DNA of 64,000 nucleotides, taken from NCBI GenBank assembly GCA_045430275.1, contig JAILXU010000014.1, positions 40,341 through 104,340 on the forward strand, in the 5' to 3' direction. Below the pieces are notes generated by a model. The model did no database searches and had not been told where the DNA came from. It worked only from the letters and a program-made list of their open reading frames with translations. The stretch is from Oceanobacter sp045430275 (GTDB taxonomy: Bacteria > Pseudomonadota > Gammaproteobacteria > Pseudomonadales > Oceanobacteraceae). The position numbers and the translations under genes are program-made. This document shows, in pieces, positions 18,515 to 26,397 of the stretch (positions are counted from its first letter, which is position 1; each line of letters starts with the position of its first letter).

Positions 18515-19558
18515 ATGAAAGAAAGTGATCTGGAACAAATCCGATCAGAGCAGTTAAACCTGGATCTGTTCAGGCTCGACCCGATACTGGATAAGAACTA
18601 CAGCAACACCCTCGAGATTTACGATCTTGCTGGTAAATTTATTTACGACAAGCAGAATAAATATCTCAGCTCAGCCAGCGCCGAAGAAACCGAGTTCACA
18701 CGTATCAGTACCTATCAGAGCATGGATCTGAAAGTGTCTGTCACGGCAGCCAATATCGAGCGAGTCCTGAAAGACGGCAGCAAGCAACGAAGCTTTGTGT
18801 TTCCAGGTGCTCGTGAAGAGATCATTGAAGATGTGCTCAGGAAACTGGCAACTGAGCGTCGAGCGGACGCTTATGAGGCGATGTCAGGTTCCGATGCAGG
18901 CACCCGGTTTATTGGTGTCGCATTCAGCATTTATGAAGTTTTTCAGGAACTGAAACGCGTCGGAAAATCGTACTCCTACAGTGAGATTCGCGAAGCGTTA
19001 ATGGTAATGAACCGTTCGATTTTATCGTTTCAGAGCATTGATGGCTCACTCGATCTTTCAGCCCCTTTTTTTCCAATCACAGCCATTGCCGAAAAAGGCA
19101 ATAAGCAGGAGACACGTTCCTTTGTCTGTTTTCATCCCATGGTGACCACAGCCATCGAGAATCTGAGCTTTCGTCGTTATAACTACACCAAGGCACTGCA
19201 GTTCAATCGTCATTACACTCGCCTGACCTATAAACGTCTTTGCCACCGATGGATTCAGGCCTCACCTGGTAAGCCTTACAGCATTCTGCTCAGCACACTG
19301 GTACAGTCGATGAAATCACCTTATCCGAATCTTTATCAGGATAAAGCCTTGTTTAAAAAGGTCATGGAGGATTTGGTTGAAGCCGATGTACTGGAGAAAT
19401 TTGAGATGGCCAGTAAAAAGCAGGGTAAAAAAATCATCGACTGGAAATTCACGTTATTTGCATCCAGAAACTTTGCGCAGCAAATGGCGGCCAACAACAA
19501 GGTCTCCAATAGCATGCTGGAACTGATTGAACCCGATACACATCTGTCAGACAGCTGA
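18515..19558 (+). CDS. Plasmid/chromid-type replication initiator protein
   Basis: A 347-residue basic protein. It has the look of two-winged-helix initiators: FIGVAFSIYEVFQELKRVGKSYSYSEIREALMVMNRS is a typical first winged-helix segment, and KPYSILLSTLVQSMKSPYPNLYQ begins the second. I could not assign it to a named Rep family from memory. The assignment rests on fold-like features and context: it is divergent from parAB, and about eight iteron-like repeats follow it (19684-20160). It would bind the iterons and open the AT-rich origin downstream. The start ATG has CCAGG five bases upstream. Confidence 0.72.
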   Translation: MKESDLEQIRSEQLNLDLFRLDPILDKNYSNTLEIYDLAGKFIYDKQNKYLSSASAEETEFTRISTYQSMDLKVSVTAANIERVLKDGSKQRSFVFPGAREEIIEDVLRKLATERRADAYEAMSGSDAGTRFIGVAFSIYEVFQELKRVGKSYSYSEIREALMVMNRSILSFQSIDGSLDLSAPFFPITAIAEKGNKQETRSFVCFHPMVTTAIENLSFRRYNYTKALQFNRHYTRLTYKRLCHRWIQASPGKPYSILLSTLVQSMKSPYPNLYQDKALFKKVMEDLVEADVLEKFEMASKKQGKKIIDWKFTLFASRNFAQQMAANNKVSNSMLELIEPDTHLSDS

Positions 19559-19608
19559 CTCTTATTTCGCTACTTCAAACCTGACTAGCCCTCTTTTTCC
19601 TGTATTCA

Positions 19609-19638
19609 GGCTCATTTTTTTCTGAAAAATGAGCCTTT
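19609..19638 (+). terminator. Terminator after the replication initiator gene
   Basis: GGCTCATTTTT (19609-19619) pairs with AAAAATGAGCC (19625-19635) around a short loop and is followed by TTT, 51 bases past the rep stop. Confidence 0.75.
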
Positions 19639-19683
19639 CTGGGTTCTCCATCTTGATTTATCGCTCTCTGAGTCAAAATTACT

Positions 19684-20160
19684 CAGGTTTACGCGAGAGA
19701 AAGACACTCTCATAGAATTTTTCTGCACACATTAAAAATCCAATATTCAGGTTTGCAATAGAGAAGCCTTTTTTAAATAATCATGATCAAACGTGAAAAA
19801 TCCAAATTATTGGTTAATTTTAGAAAATTCCTTATAATTCAGAAAATTACTGCATTACTTCAATTATTTTTTTAGCCCTGCCATCACCCAATAAAGCCAA
19901 CTCACAGAGATGAATGATGCTGGTACTGGCCGTTGTCACTGGCAGGGTTTGGCATAGACTTGATAATCACCATCAAGGTTTGGCATAGAAGCCATCAAGG
20001 TTTGTCATAGAATTGGGGGATTCTCTCTCCAGATGACAACTATTTTGTTTATAAGCTGTTTATAAGCTGTGAACAAATAGGGTAAACAGCATTTCTTTCA
20101 AGGTTTGAGATAGAGTTATATCGAGGTTTGAAATAGATCAATATCAAGGTTTAAGCGAGA
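19684..20160. repeat. Iteron field, candidate origin of replication (oriV)
   Basis: About eight same-direction degenerate repeats with core AGGTTTGNNATAGA. They begin near 19684, 19748, 19943, 19974, 19996, 20099, 20122 and 20145. The best copies read CAAGGTTTGGCATAGA and CAAGGTTTGTCATAGA; outer ones drift to CAGGTTTACGCGAGAG. Spacing is irregular at the edges and about 22-31 bases in the two clusters. A doubled TTTATAAGCTG occurs near 20047-20070. Repeats of this kind next to a Rep gene are the binding sites of iteron-controlled replicons. Confidence 0.75.
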
Positions 20161-20340
20161 GAAAGATTTAGGTTAACAATAGAATAAAACCCAATTTTTA
20201 CTAAAAATCATATATAAAACAGTGCGTTATAGCAGTTCTCAGGAAAATCCTACCGTTTTTATACCGTTTTTATACCGTTGTTATTTATTTAAACAGTTTT
20301 TAAATCAATGACCCCATTTTAGAATGACATTCTACCTGTC
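20161..20340. other. AT-rich segment with short direct repeats, candidate DNA-unwinding element
   Basis: An AT-rich stretch directly after the iterons, with TACCGTTTTTA repeated two to three times near 20251-20285. Such elements next to iterons are commonly where the initiator melts the duplex. It also contains the upstream region of the monooxygenase gene. Confidence 0.5.
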
Positions 20341-20385
20341 GTGATCCATGTAACGTCCCCGGTACAAGATAACGAGGACAATCGC

Positions 20386-22317
20386 ATGCAATATCACCTC
20401 AATGGTTTCAGACCTGGTAACTACCAAATCCCTGATGCTGTAAGAAAACCTGCAGACATTCCCTTAATGACTGACTTGCCTAAAGCCGTCGATGTCTTGA
20501 TTGTAGGCTGTGGCCCGGCAGGTTTGGCATTGGCTCGACAGTTAGCTGAGTTCACGGACATTCGAACGTGTATCATCGAGCAAAAGCCTGGCCCGCTGTT
20601 GTTTGGACAAGCTGATGGCATTTCCTGTCGCACAATGGAAATCATGTCAGCATTCAATAGCCATGAACTGGAACAAGAAGCCTATCAGCTACATCAGAAC
20701 GCCTTCTGGGAACCCGATAACAAACAGCCAGAGCACATCAAACGCACTCATAAAGTAGCGGATGCCCGGCTGGGTCTCTCTGAATTTACTCACTGCGTTG
20801 TCAATCAAGCCCGTTTGCACGAGTTACTGTTGAAGGGTATGAAACACTCTGCAGCGTGTCTGATGCCTCATTACAATCGCCGCTTGATTGAACTCAAGGT
20901 AGACGACTCACAGACCCAAAATCTGGATGCCTATCCCATTAGCGCGACCTTTGAATCCTCTGACACAACTCAATCCCGTAAAACAGAAACGATTCAGGCT
21001 TGTTACGTCATCGGCTGTGATGGGGCTCGCAGTAGCGTACGCCAACACCTCTCCATCACTCTGGAAGGAGACTCTGCCAACAAAGCCTGGGGTGTTATGG
21101 ATGTCTTGCTGGTAACAGATTTCCCCGATATCCGCGTAAAAAGTTTTATCCAGTCGAGAGACCACGGTGCTGTAATGCTGGTGCCTCGAGAAGGTGGTTA
21201 TCTGGTCAGGCTTTACGTTGAACTTGACCTGTTGCAGCAGGAACAAAGAGCGTCCCACCTGGCATTAACCGCAGATGACCTGATCACCAGAGCACAACGA
21301 ATCCTGCATCCCTATCGCCTGGACGTAAAAGAAGTCGCCTGGTGGTCTATTTATGAGGTCGGGCAGCGGGTGGCCGATCGCTTCGACAACCGGCCTGATC
21401 CACAGGCCGACGCTCTGATTCCAAGAGCCTTTGTTGCCGGAGATGCCTGCCATACTCACAGTCCCAAAGGTGGTTGGGGATTGAACACCTCGCTGCCGGA
21501 TACCTTCAACCTCGGATGGAAACTGGCAGCGGTATTACGAGGGCAGGCCAAACCCGAGTTGCTGCAAACCTACAGCACCGAGCGTCGCAAAGTAGCTCAT
21601 ATGCTGATCAATGCCGATCGGGAAATGTCAGCCCTGGTGGCGACACAACCGACGGCAAAGACAGCGGATCATTCAATCAAAACAGACACCACAGACATTG
21701 AAGCATTCATTGCTCGACAGAACGGCTTTATCGCCGGGACTTCCATTCAATACGATCCGTCCTACCTGTGCACTGGTCAGGACAACCAGTCGTTGGCGGA
21801 AGGGCTCATCATTGGCCAGCGTTTCCATTCCGCCAAAGCAGCGCGAATTGCCGACGGCTGCCCACAGCATCTGGGGCATCTGAACAAGGCCGATGGTCGC
21901 TGGCGGCTTTTTGTGTTTGGCAACCGACAAGATCCTCTGGACAGCACATCGGCGGTGAATCAACTGGTCGTGTTTCTGGCCAATGCCAGTGATTCCCCAG
22001 TTCGACGCTATACACCGACAGGCCATGACATCGACTCGGTGATTGATGTGTACGCGGTATTCCAGCAAGCAGATCTGCAGATTGACACCTTGCCGGATTA
22101 TCTCTGGCCCGTGAAAGGTCAACTCGGACTGCGGGATTACGAGAAAGTCTTCCATGCCATGCCTGATGACGACATCTTCGAGCTGCGCGGTATTGATCGT
22201 GATCGCGGTTGTCTGGTGATTGTGCGGCCAGACCAGCACATCGCCAATATATTGCCGCTGGGCGCTCACACTGAATTGGCTCAGTTCTTTGACCGCTTTA
22301 TGATACCTGTGAGCTGA
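20386..22317 (+). CDS. mobA: 3-hydroxybenzoate 4-monooxygenase (MobA-type FAD hydroxylase)
   Basis: 643 residues from ATG 20386 (GAGG nine bases upstream); an in-frame GTG at 20341 is less likely. The N-terminus MQYHLNGFRPGNYQIP matches the MobA family start. The FAD motif is VLIVGCGPAGLALARQLAE, the second FAD motif is FVAGDACHTHSPKGGWG, and a thioredoxin-like C-terminal domain ends the protein. MobA hydroxylates 3-hydroxybenzoate to protocatechuate with NADPH and O2. One deviation: where the family has GQGMN after the GD motif, this protein has GWGLN, replacing a normally conserved Gln. Protocatechuate ring-cleavage genes are not in the window. The adjacent LuxR-type regulator may control it. 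Confidence 0.82.
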   Translation: MQYHLNGFRPGNYQIPDAVRKPADIPLMTDLPKAVDVLIVGCGPAGLALARQLAEFTDIRTCIIEQKPGPLLFGQADGISCRTMEIMSAFNSHELEQEAYQLHQNAFWEPDNKQPEHIKRTHKVADARLGLSEFTHCVVNQARLHELLLKGMKHSAACLMPHYNRRLIELKVDDSQTQNLDAYPISATFESSDTTQSRKTETIQACYVIGCDGARSSVRQHLSITLEGDSANKAWGVMDVLLVTDFPDIRVKSFIQSRDHGAVMLVPREGGYLVRLYVELDLLQQEQRASHLALTADDLITRAQRILHPYRLDVKEVAWWSIYEVGQRVADRFDNRPDPQADALIPRAFVAGDACHTHSPKGGWGLNTSLPDTFNLGWKLAAVLRGQAKPELLQTYSTERRKVAHMLINADREMSALVATQPTAKTADHSIKTDTTDIEAFIARQNGFIAGTSIQYDPSYLCTGQDNQSLAEGLIIGQRFHSAKAARIADGCPQHLGHLNKADGRWRLFVFGNRQDPLDSTSAVNQLVVFLANASDSPVRRYTPTGHDIDSVIDVYAVFQQADLQIDTLPDYLWPVKGQLGLRDYEKVFHAMPDDDIFELRGIDRDRGCLVIVRPDQHIANILPLGAHTELAQFFDRFMIPVS

Positions 22318-22326
22318 CTGGCCGAA

Positions 22327-22344
22327 AGGGGACATCTGTCCCCT
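22327..22344. promoter_or_regulatory. Palindrome between mobA and the luxR-type gene
   Basis: AGGGGACA-TC-TGTCCCCT is a perfect 18-base palindrome ten bases past the mobA stop and about 60 bases before the regulator start. The two-base centre makes it poor as a terminator and better as an operator. Confidence 0.4.
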
Positions 22345-22406
22345 GATAATAGGGACAAGCAAGACGAAAAATTGACCTACACTGGTTGCTCCGTGAGGGG
22401 ACTGCC

Positions 22407-23159
22407 ATGAGCCATACCAGTGAGATCTGGCAAACGCTGCCAGAGCAACTTGCCGTCTGTATTGAACGTCTGGGCACTGCCGGGTTTTATCCCGGATTTT
22501 TTCAGATGATGAAAACGTTCGCCCAGATTGACCAGTACATGGTGTTTGAATGCTCCCCCAATAACGATTACGTCACCTGTCGGCTGGCACATAACATCGA
22601 ACGTCCGGATCTTGGCCTCAAGCTGGCGTCGCTGTATCTGGACGGTGGGTATCTGGAAGACACGCTGCTGAAAACCCTGAAAGAATCCGTACTGAACCAG
22701 AATGACAGCGCGCCGTGTCAGCTACTGGAAAAACGGATGCTGCCTGCGGTGTATCGCAGACGTTTTTTTAGCGTACCTGAATTGGCTACCAAGTTCTCAT
22801 TTGTGGTGCTGGATCGAGAGAGCCAGCACCTGTTCTACATCAACTTCTACAGCAAGCAAGAGAGCAGCTTTGCCGATGAACAGCGCACGGCCTTGCAACA
22901 GGCGTCAACCCTGATCGGCTCCTTGTTATTGAAGCACTTTCGGGAAGAGCGCAAGCAACGCGGCGGTATCCACTCCCTGCGCATATCCGGGCTGTCGGAA
23001 AGAGAAGCCCAGATTTGCCATATGATGCTGCAAGGTCACACCGCCAAATCCATTGGCAATCAACTGGGACTGCAGGAATCGACCGTCATCACCTACAAAA
23101 AGCGGGCCTTCAAGAAACTGAAAATCTACCGCAAATCCGAACTGGTTCGATTTATCTGA
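22407..23159 (+). CDS. LuxR-family transcriptional regulator
   Basis: 250 residues from ATG 22407 (GAGGGG upstream). The N-terminal ~175 residues are an unassigned ligand domain without a recognised autoinducer or receiver signature. The C-terminal HTH is clear: LSEREAQICHMMLQGHTAKSIGNQLGLQESTVITYKKRAFKKL. It lies between mobA and the sigma-54-controlled aldehyde dehydrogenase on the same strand. Control of mobA or the amine/aldehyde genes is plausible but not shown by the sequence. Confidence 0.82.
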   Translation: MSHTSEIWQTLPEQLAVCIERLGTAGFYPGFFQMMKTFAQIDQYMVFECSPNNDYVTCRLAHNIERPDLGLKLASLYLDGGYLEDTLLKTLKESVLNQNDSAPCQLLEKRMLPAVYRRRFFSVPELATKFSFVVLDRESQHLFYINFYSKQESSFADEQRTALQQASTLIGSLLLKHFREERKQRGGIHSLRISGLSEREAQICHMMLQGHTAKSIGNQLGLQESTVITYKKRAFKKLKIYRKSELVRFI

Positions 23160-23229
23160 AGGCAATCTCTCCTGTGTCCTTTCCCTGTCTCCTTCTACAA
23201 CACCTGTCGCATTTTAAAACACTTTCTGT

Positions 23230-23247
23230 ACCCGATCCGATCCGGGT
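23230..23247. promoter_or_regulatory. Candidate enhancer palindrome upstream of the sigma-54 promoter
   Basis: ACCCGATCCGATCCGGGT has ACCCG/CGGGT arms and sits 54 bases before the -24 element at 23301. The distance fits an upstream activating site for an enhancer-binding protein such as the one encoded at 34912-36855. There is only one copy and the arms are short. Confidence 0.3.
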
Positions 23248-23300
23248 GAAACAACTGAAAACCCCTTTAAAAACAGACAGATGGTGACTTTTGAAACCAT

Positions 23301-23316
23301 TGGCACAGCCGTTGCC
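23301..23316 (+). promoter_or_regulatory. Sigma-54 (-24/-12) promoter of the aldehyde dehydrogenase gene
   Basis: TGGCACAGCCGTTGCC matches the sigma-54 consensus TGGCAC-N5-TTGC, with the required 12-base GG-to-GC register. It lies about 85 bases before the aldehyde dehydrogenase start on the same strand. A sigma-54 activator is encoded 11.6 kb downstream in the same locus. Confidence 0.75.
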
Positions 23317-23400
23317 AAATAAACATCAGGTGGTGAGGTGCACAATATCCCTATTTCTGTGAGCCAAGCCGACAACCGATAACAATAAAAAGGTTTGTTT

Positions 23401-24906
23401 ATGACTGTTTCAGAATCTCAGGTAGCGGCTTCTGCCGAGGCCATGGCCTTTGTTCAAAGCGCGCATCATTGCCTGATTGGCGAGCAATGGTTAGCGGCAG
23501 CGGATGGCCGCACCCTGACGGTGTATAACCCGGCCAACGGCGAGCAAATTGCCACCGTCCCCAGTGGGGACAAGGCCGATATTGACCAGGCTGTTGCAGC
23601 GGCGCGTCAGGCGTTTGATGACTCGGCCTGGAGCCGCATTACCCCGGTTGAACGCCAGAAGCTGTTGCTGAACTTTGCCGATCTGATCGAAAAAAATGCC
23701 CGTCTGCTGGCGGAAATTGAAGCCATGGATAATGGCAAAAGCGTGGTTGTCGCCGAACACGTCGATATTCGAGTAGCCGTGGATTTCCTGCGCTATATGG
23801 CCGGTTTCGCCACCAAAATCGAAGGCCGCACAGTGGATGTCTCCGCCCCTTATATGCCCGGTGCTCAGTTTCACGGTTATACCCGTCGCGAAGCGGTCGG
23901 GGTTGTGGGGGCCATTGTGGCCTGGAACTTCCCGATTCTGCTGGCGTGCTGGAAGCTTGGCCCTGCTCTGGCGACGGGCTGTACCGTGGTGCTGAAGCCC
24001 GCGGAAGAAACGCCTCTGTCTGTCCTGAAGCTGGCTGAACTGGCGTTAGAAGCCGGTTATCCGCCTGGTGTTCTGAATGTGGTGACCGGTATCGGACACG
24101 AAGCCGGGGCAGCGCTTTCCAATCATCCAGACGTCGACAAGCTGACGTTCACCGGCTCAACCGAAGTGGGCAAGCTGATCGGCAAGGCCGCGATGGACAC
24201 CATGACCCGTGTAACACTGGAGCTGGGTGGCAAATCCCCAACCATCGTCCTGCCAGACGCCGATGTACAGACCGCTGCCCAGGGGGCGGCCAACGCGATT
24301 TTCTTCAACCACGGTCAGGTGTGTTGTGCCGGTTCTCGCTTGTATGTCCACAAAAAGCACTTCGACAACGTAGTGGCGGATATTTCCGATATTGCCGCAG
24401 GCATGACGCTCGGGAATGGCCTCGACCCGCAGACCCAGATGGGGCCACTGGTATCGGCGCGCCAGCAGGAACGGGTGTGTAACTACATCAATCAGGGGCT
24501 TGAAGGTGGTGCGCGAGCCACGGTTGGCGGCGGTGCTGCCGCTGGCCCCGGTTTCTTCGTCAAACCCACGGTGCTGGTGGATGTGGATCAAAGCGCCACG
24601 GTGGCACGTGAAGAAATCTTTGGCCCGGTACTGGTGGCCATGCCGTTTGACGACATGGATGAAGCCGTACGCATTGCCAACGATAGCCAGTACGGTTTGG
24701 GTGCTAGTATCTGGTCGAATGACCTGTCAGCAGTGCATCGAATGGTGCCCCGAATCAAGTCCGGCTCCATCTGGGTGAATTGTCACAGCATTCTTGATCC
24801 GGCATTGCCGTTTGGCGGCTTCAAGCAATCCGGTCTGGGACGTGAAATGGGCAGTGAAGTGGTCGAGCATTACACGGAAGTAAAATCTGTTCTGATGCAT
24901 CTCTGA
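23401..24906 (+). CDS. NAD(P)+-dependent aldehyde dehydrogenase (phenylacetaldehyde dehydrogenase-like)
   Basis: 501 residues from ATG 23401, seven bases after AAAAAGG. A full ALDH superfamily protein: Rossmann GSTEVGK (FTGSTEVGKLIGKAA), catalytic-glutamate motif LELGGKSP, catalytic cysteine in NHGQVCCAGSRLYVH, and C-terminal PFGGFKQSGLGRE. It belongs to the phenylacetaldehyde/betaine aldehyde branch. It oxidises aldehydes in the cytoplasm. The position beside the amine dehydrogenase locus suggests it removes the aldehyde made by amine oxidation, for example 4-hydroxyphenylacetaldehyde from tyramine. A sigma-54 promoter lies directly upstream. The exact substrate is inferred. Confidence 0.88.
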   Translation: MTVSESQVAASAEAMAFVQSAHHCLIGEQWLAAADGRTLTVYNPANGEQIATVPSGDKADIDQAVAAARQAFDDSAWSRITPVERQKLLLNFADLIEKNARLLAEIEAMDNGKSVVVAEHVDIRVAVDFLRYMAGFATKIEGRTVDVSAPYMPGAQFHGYTRREAVGVVGAIVAWNFPILLACWKLGPALATGCTVVLKPAEETPLSVLKLAELALEAGYPPGVLNVVTGIGHEAGAALSNHPDVDKLTFTGSTEVGKLIGKAAMDTMTRVTLELGGKSPTIVLPDADVQTAAQGAANAIFFNHGQVCCAGSRLYVHKKHFDNVVADISDIAAGMTLGNGLDPQTQMGPLVSARQQERVCNYINQGLEGGARATVGGGAAAGPGFFVKPTVLVDVDQSATVAREEIFGPVLVAMPFDDMDEAVRIANDSQYGLGASIWSNDLSAVHRMVPRIKSGSIWVNCHSILDPALPFGGFKQSGLGREMGSEVVEHYTEVKSVLMHL

Positions 24907-25126
24907 TCGTTCTGGATGTTCGGGCTGCTCAATCAGCGATCTGGAATTGATTGAACGGTCGTTCGAACATCCCTCTCGGCACTGAAAATGGTGATAGCTC
25001 GATGCCCTGTGTTCGCAGACATCGCGCTATTGTTATCAGGCTCAAGTGGCGGGTGTGATTGCCCGGCTGCTATGCTGACAATATGCTGAGCCGTTTCCCT
25101 ACTTCAAGACACACCTTGATGAGCCT

Positions 25127-26131
25127 ATGAAACCAGACGATATTCCCCTGATATACACCGATGCGTCCAGTCAGGATGTCAACCTGGCGGCGGCTGCGCT
25201 GGATGGCTGGAATCAGGAGTACGATCAGGTGGATATGGGGTTGTTTCAAGGCTCTCTCGAACACCTGTCTGGCCCCGGTGTGCAGTTGTTTCGAGAACGC
25301 CTGAATATTTCTGTAGCCCAACTGGCGACCACGCCGAAGAAACAGGTCAGCATTCTGGTGCCATTACATCTGTCTGGACAACGAACGTCGGATCAGGCTC
25401 GAAATATTTGTGCAGAGGGGATTACCCTGTTGCCGTTTGAATCGGACATTTTCTGGGTGTGTGGCCAATCGTCCGATTATGTCGTGGTGTCGATCGCCGT
25501 GGAATTATTGAAACCCCTGCTGTGTGAGGCCGATCTGAACGCGTTACTGCAGGCCCAGCGCTCCTATGCTGTTCATTTGCCTGCCCATCGTCTGGTGGAG
25601 CTGCAGCAAACGCTGCCACTCTTGTTACACCAGCACTTGCAAGGTGATCGTCATATTCTCTCTACAGAGCTGCACAGTCGTTCGTTGCAACATTACTTGG
25701 CCGATACCTTGCTGGATCTTTACACCGGCTATGACGCCCAGGGAAGCAAACGCGACTGGCGGCCACTGGGCAATCAGCATCATTACATCGTGCGCCAGAG
25801 TATGGCCTTTATTGACAGTGAGGAAGGACTGGAAGCCAGTGTACTGGACATCTGTAAGGCTCTGAACACTCCCCGTCGGACGTTGAACTACAGCTTCGAG
25901 CGCGTTACGGGCATGGCACCGTCCCGCTATTTGCGCTCCGTGCGCCTGAACCGTGTCAGACGCGAAGTGCTGACCTCCTCCGAGCCAATCGGCTCCATTG
26001 CCGCCCGTTATGGCTTCTTCCACGCTGGTTACTTTGGCAAGGAATACCGCCGCCTGTTTGGTGAAAGTGCCAGTCAGACGCGTACTTCACGTATTTGTGT
26101 TCCTATTGCTCGTTCACTCTCTTCTTTCTAA
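25127..26131 (+). CDS. AraC-family regulator (QhpR/FeaR-like role)
   Basis: 334 residues. The N-terminal ~210 residues resemble the AraC-binding-like domain of ethanolamine and amine-catabolic regulators (GLFQGSLEHLSGPGVQLFRERL). The C-terminal double HTH is well conserved (EASVLDICKALNTPRRTLNYSFERVTG; SIAARYGFFHAGYFGKEYRRLFGES). Amine dehydrogenase operons in other bacteria are switched on by such AraC proteins (QhpR, FeaR) when amines are present. It sits directly upstream of the qhpA gene on the same strand with 266 bases between, which is where its target promoter should be. Confidence 0.83.
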   Translation: MKPDDIPLIYTDASSQDVNLAAAALDGWNQEYDQVDMGLFQGSLEHLSGPGVQLFRERLNISVAQLATTPKKQVSILVPLHLSGQRTSDQARNICAEGITLLPFESDIFWVCGQSSDYVVVSIAVELLKPLLCEADLNALLQAQRSYAVHLPAHRLVELQQTLPLLLHQHLQGDRHILSTELHSRSLQHYLADTLLDLYTGYDAQGSKRDWRPLGNQHHYIVRQSMAFIDSEEGLEASVLDICKALNTPRRTLNYSFERVTGMAPSRYLRSVRLNRVRREVLTSSEPIGSIAARYGFFHAGYFGKEYRRLFGESASQTRTSRICVPIARSLSSF

Positions 26132-26397
26132 TCCTGCCCAGATCTGTTCACTTTTTTCCCTTTGACATCGTTTTGTCGCCGTTTCTGGTTGTATCACCCT
26201 GAGACAGGTGTACTGATGTGTGACATCAATGCGACGGTTTCCTTGATATCGTTTTCTTTTAACTCTTTGAAAAATAAAGAAAAAATATTTCTGGCACAGG
26301 CCGTGATACAGATTTCTTGTCCGTGAATGCATGACATCCGCTTCGTGATTGCTCGCAACTGGCGGGTATTGCAACGACCGTATGAGGAGATCTGACT

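Noticed and set aside
26350..26380. Sigma-54-like TGGCGGGTATTGCA before qhpA
   Set aside because: The GG-to-GC distance is ten bases instead of twelve; a second candidate at 26292 lacks the GC of the -12 element.
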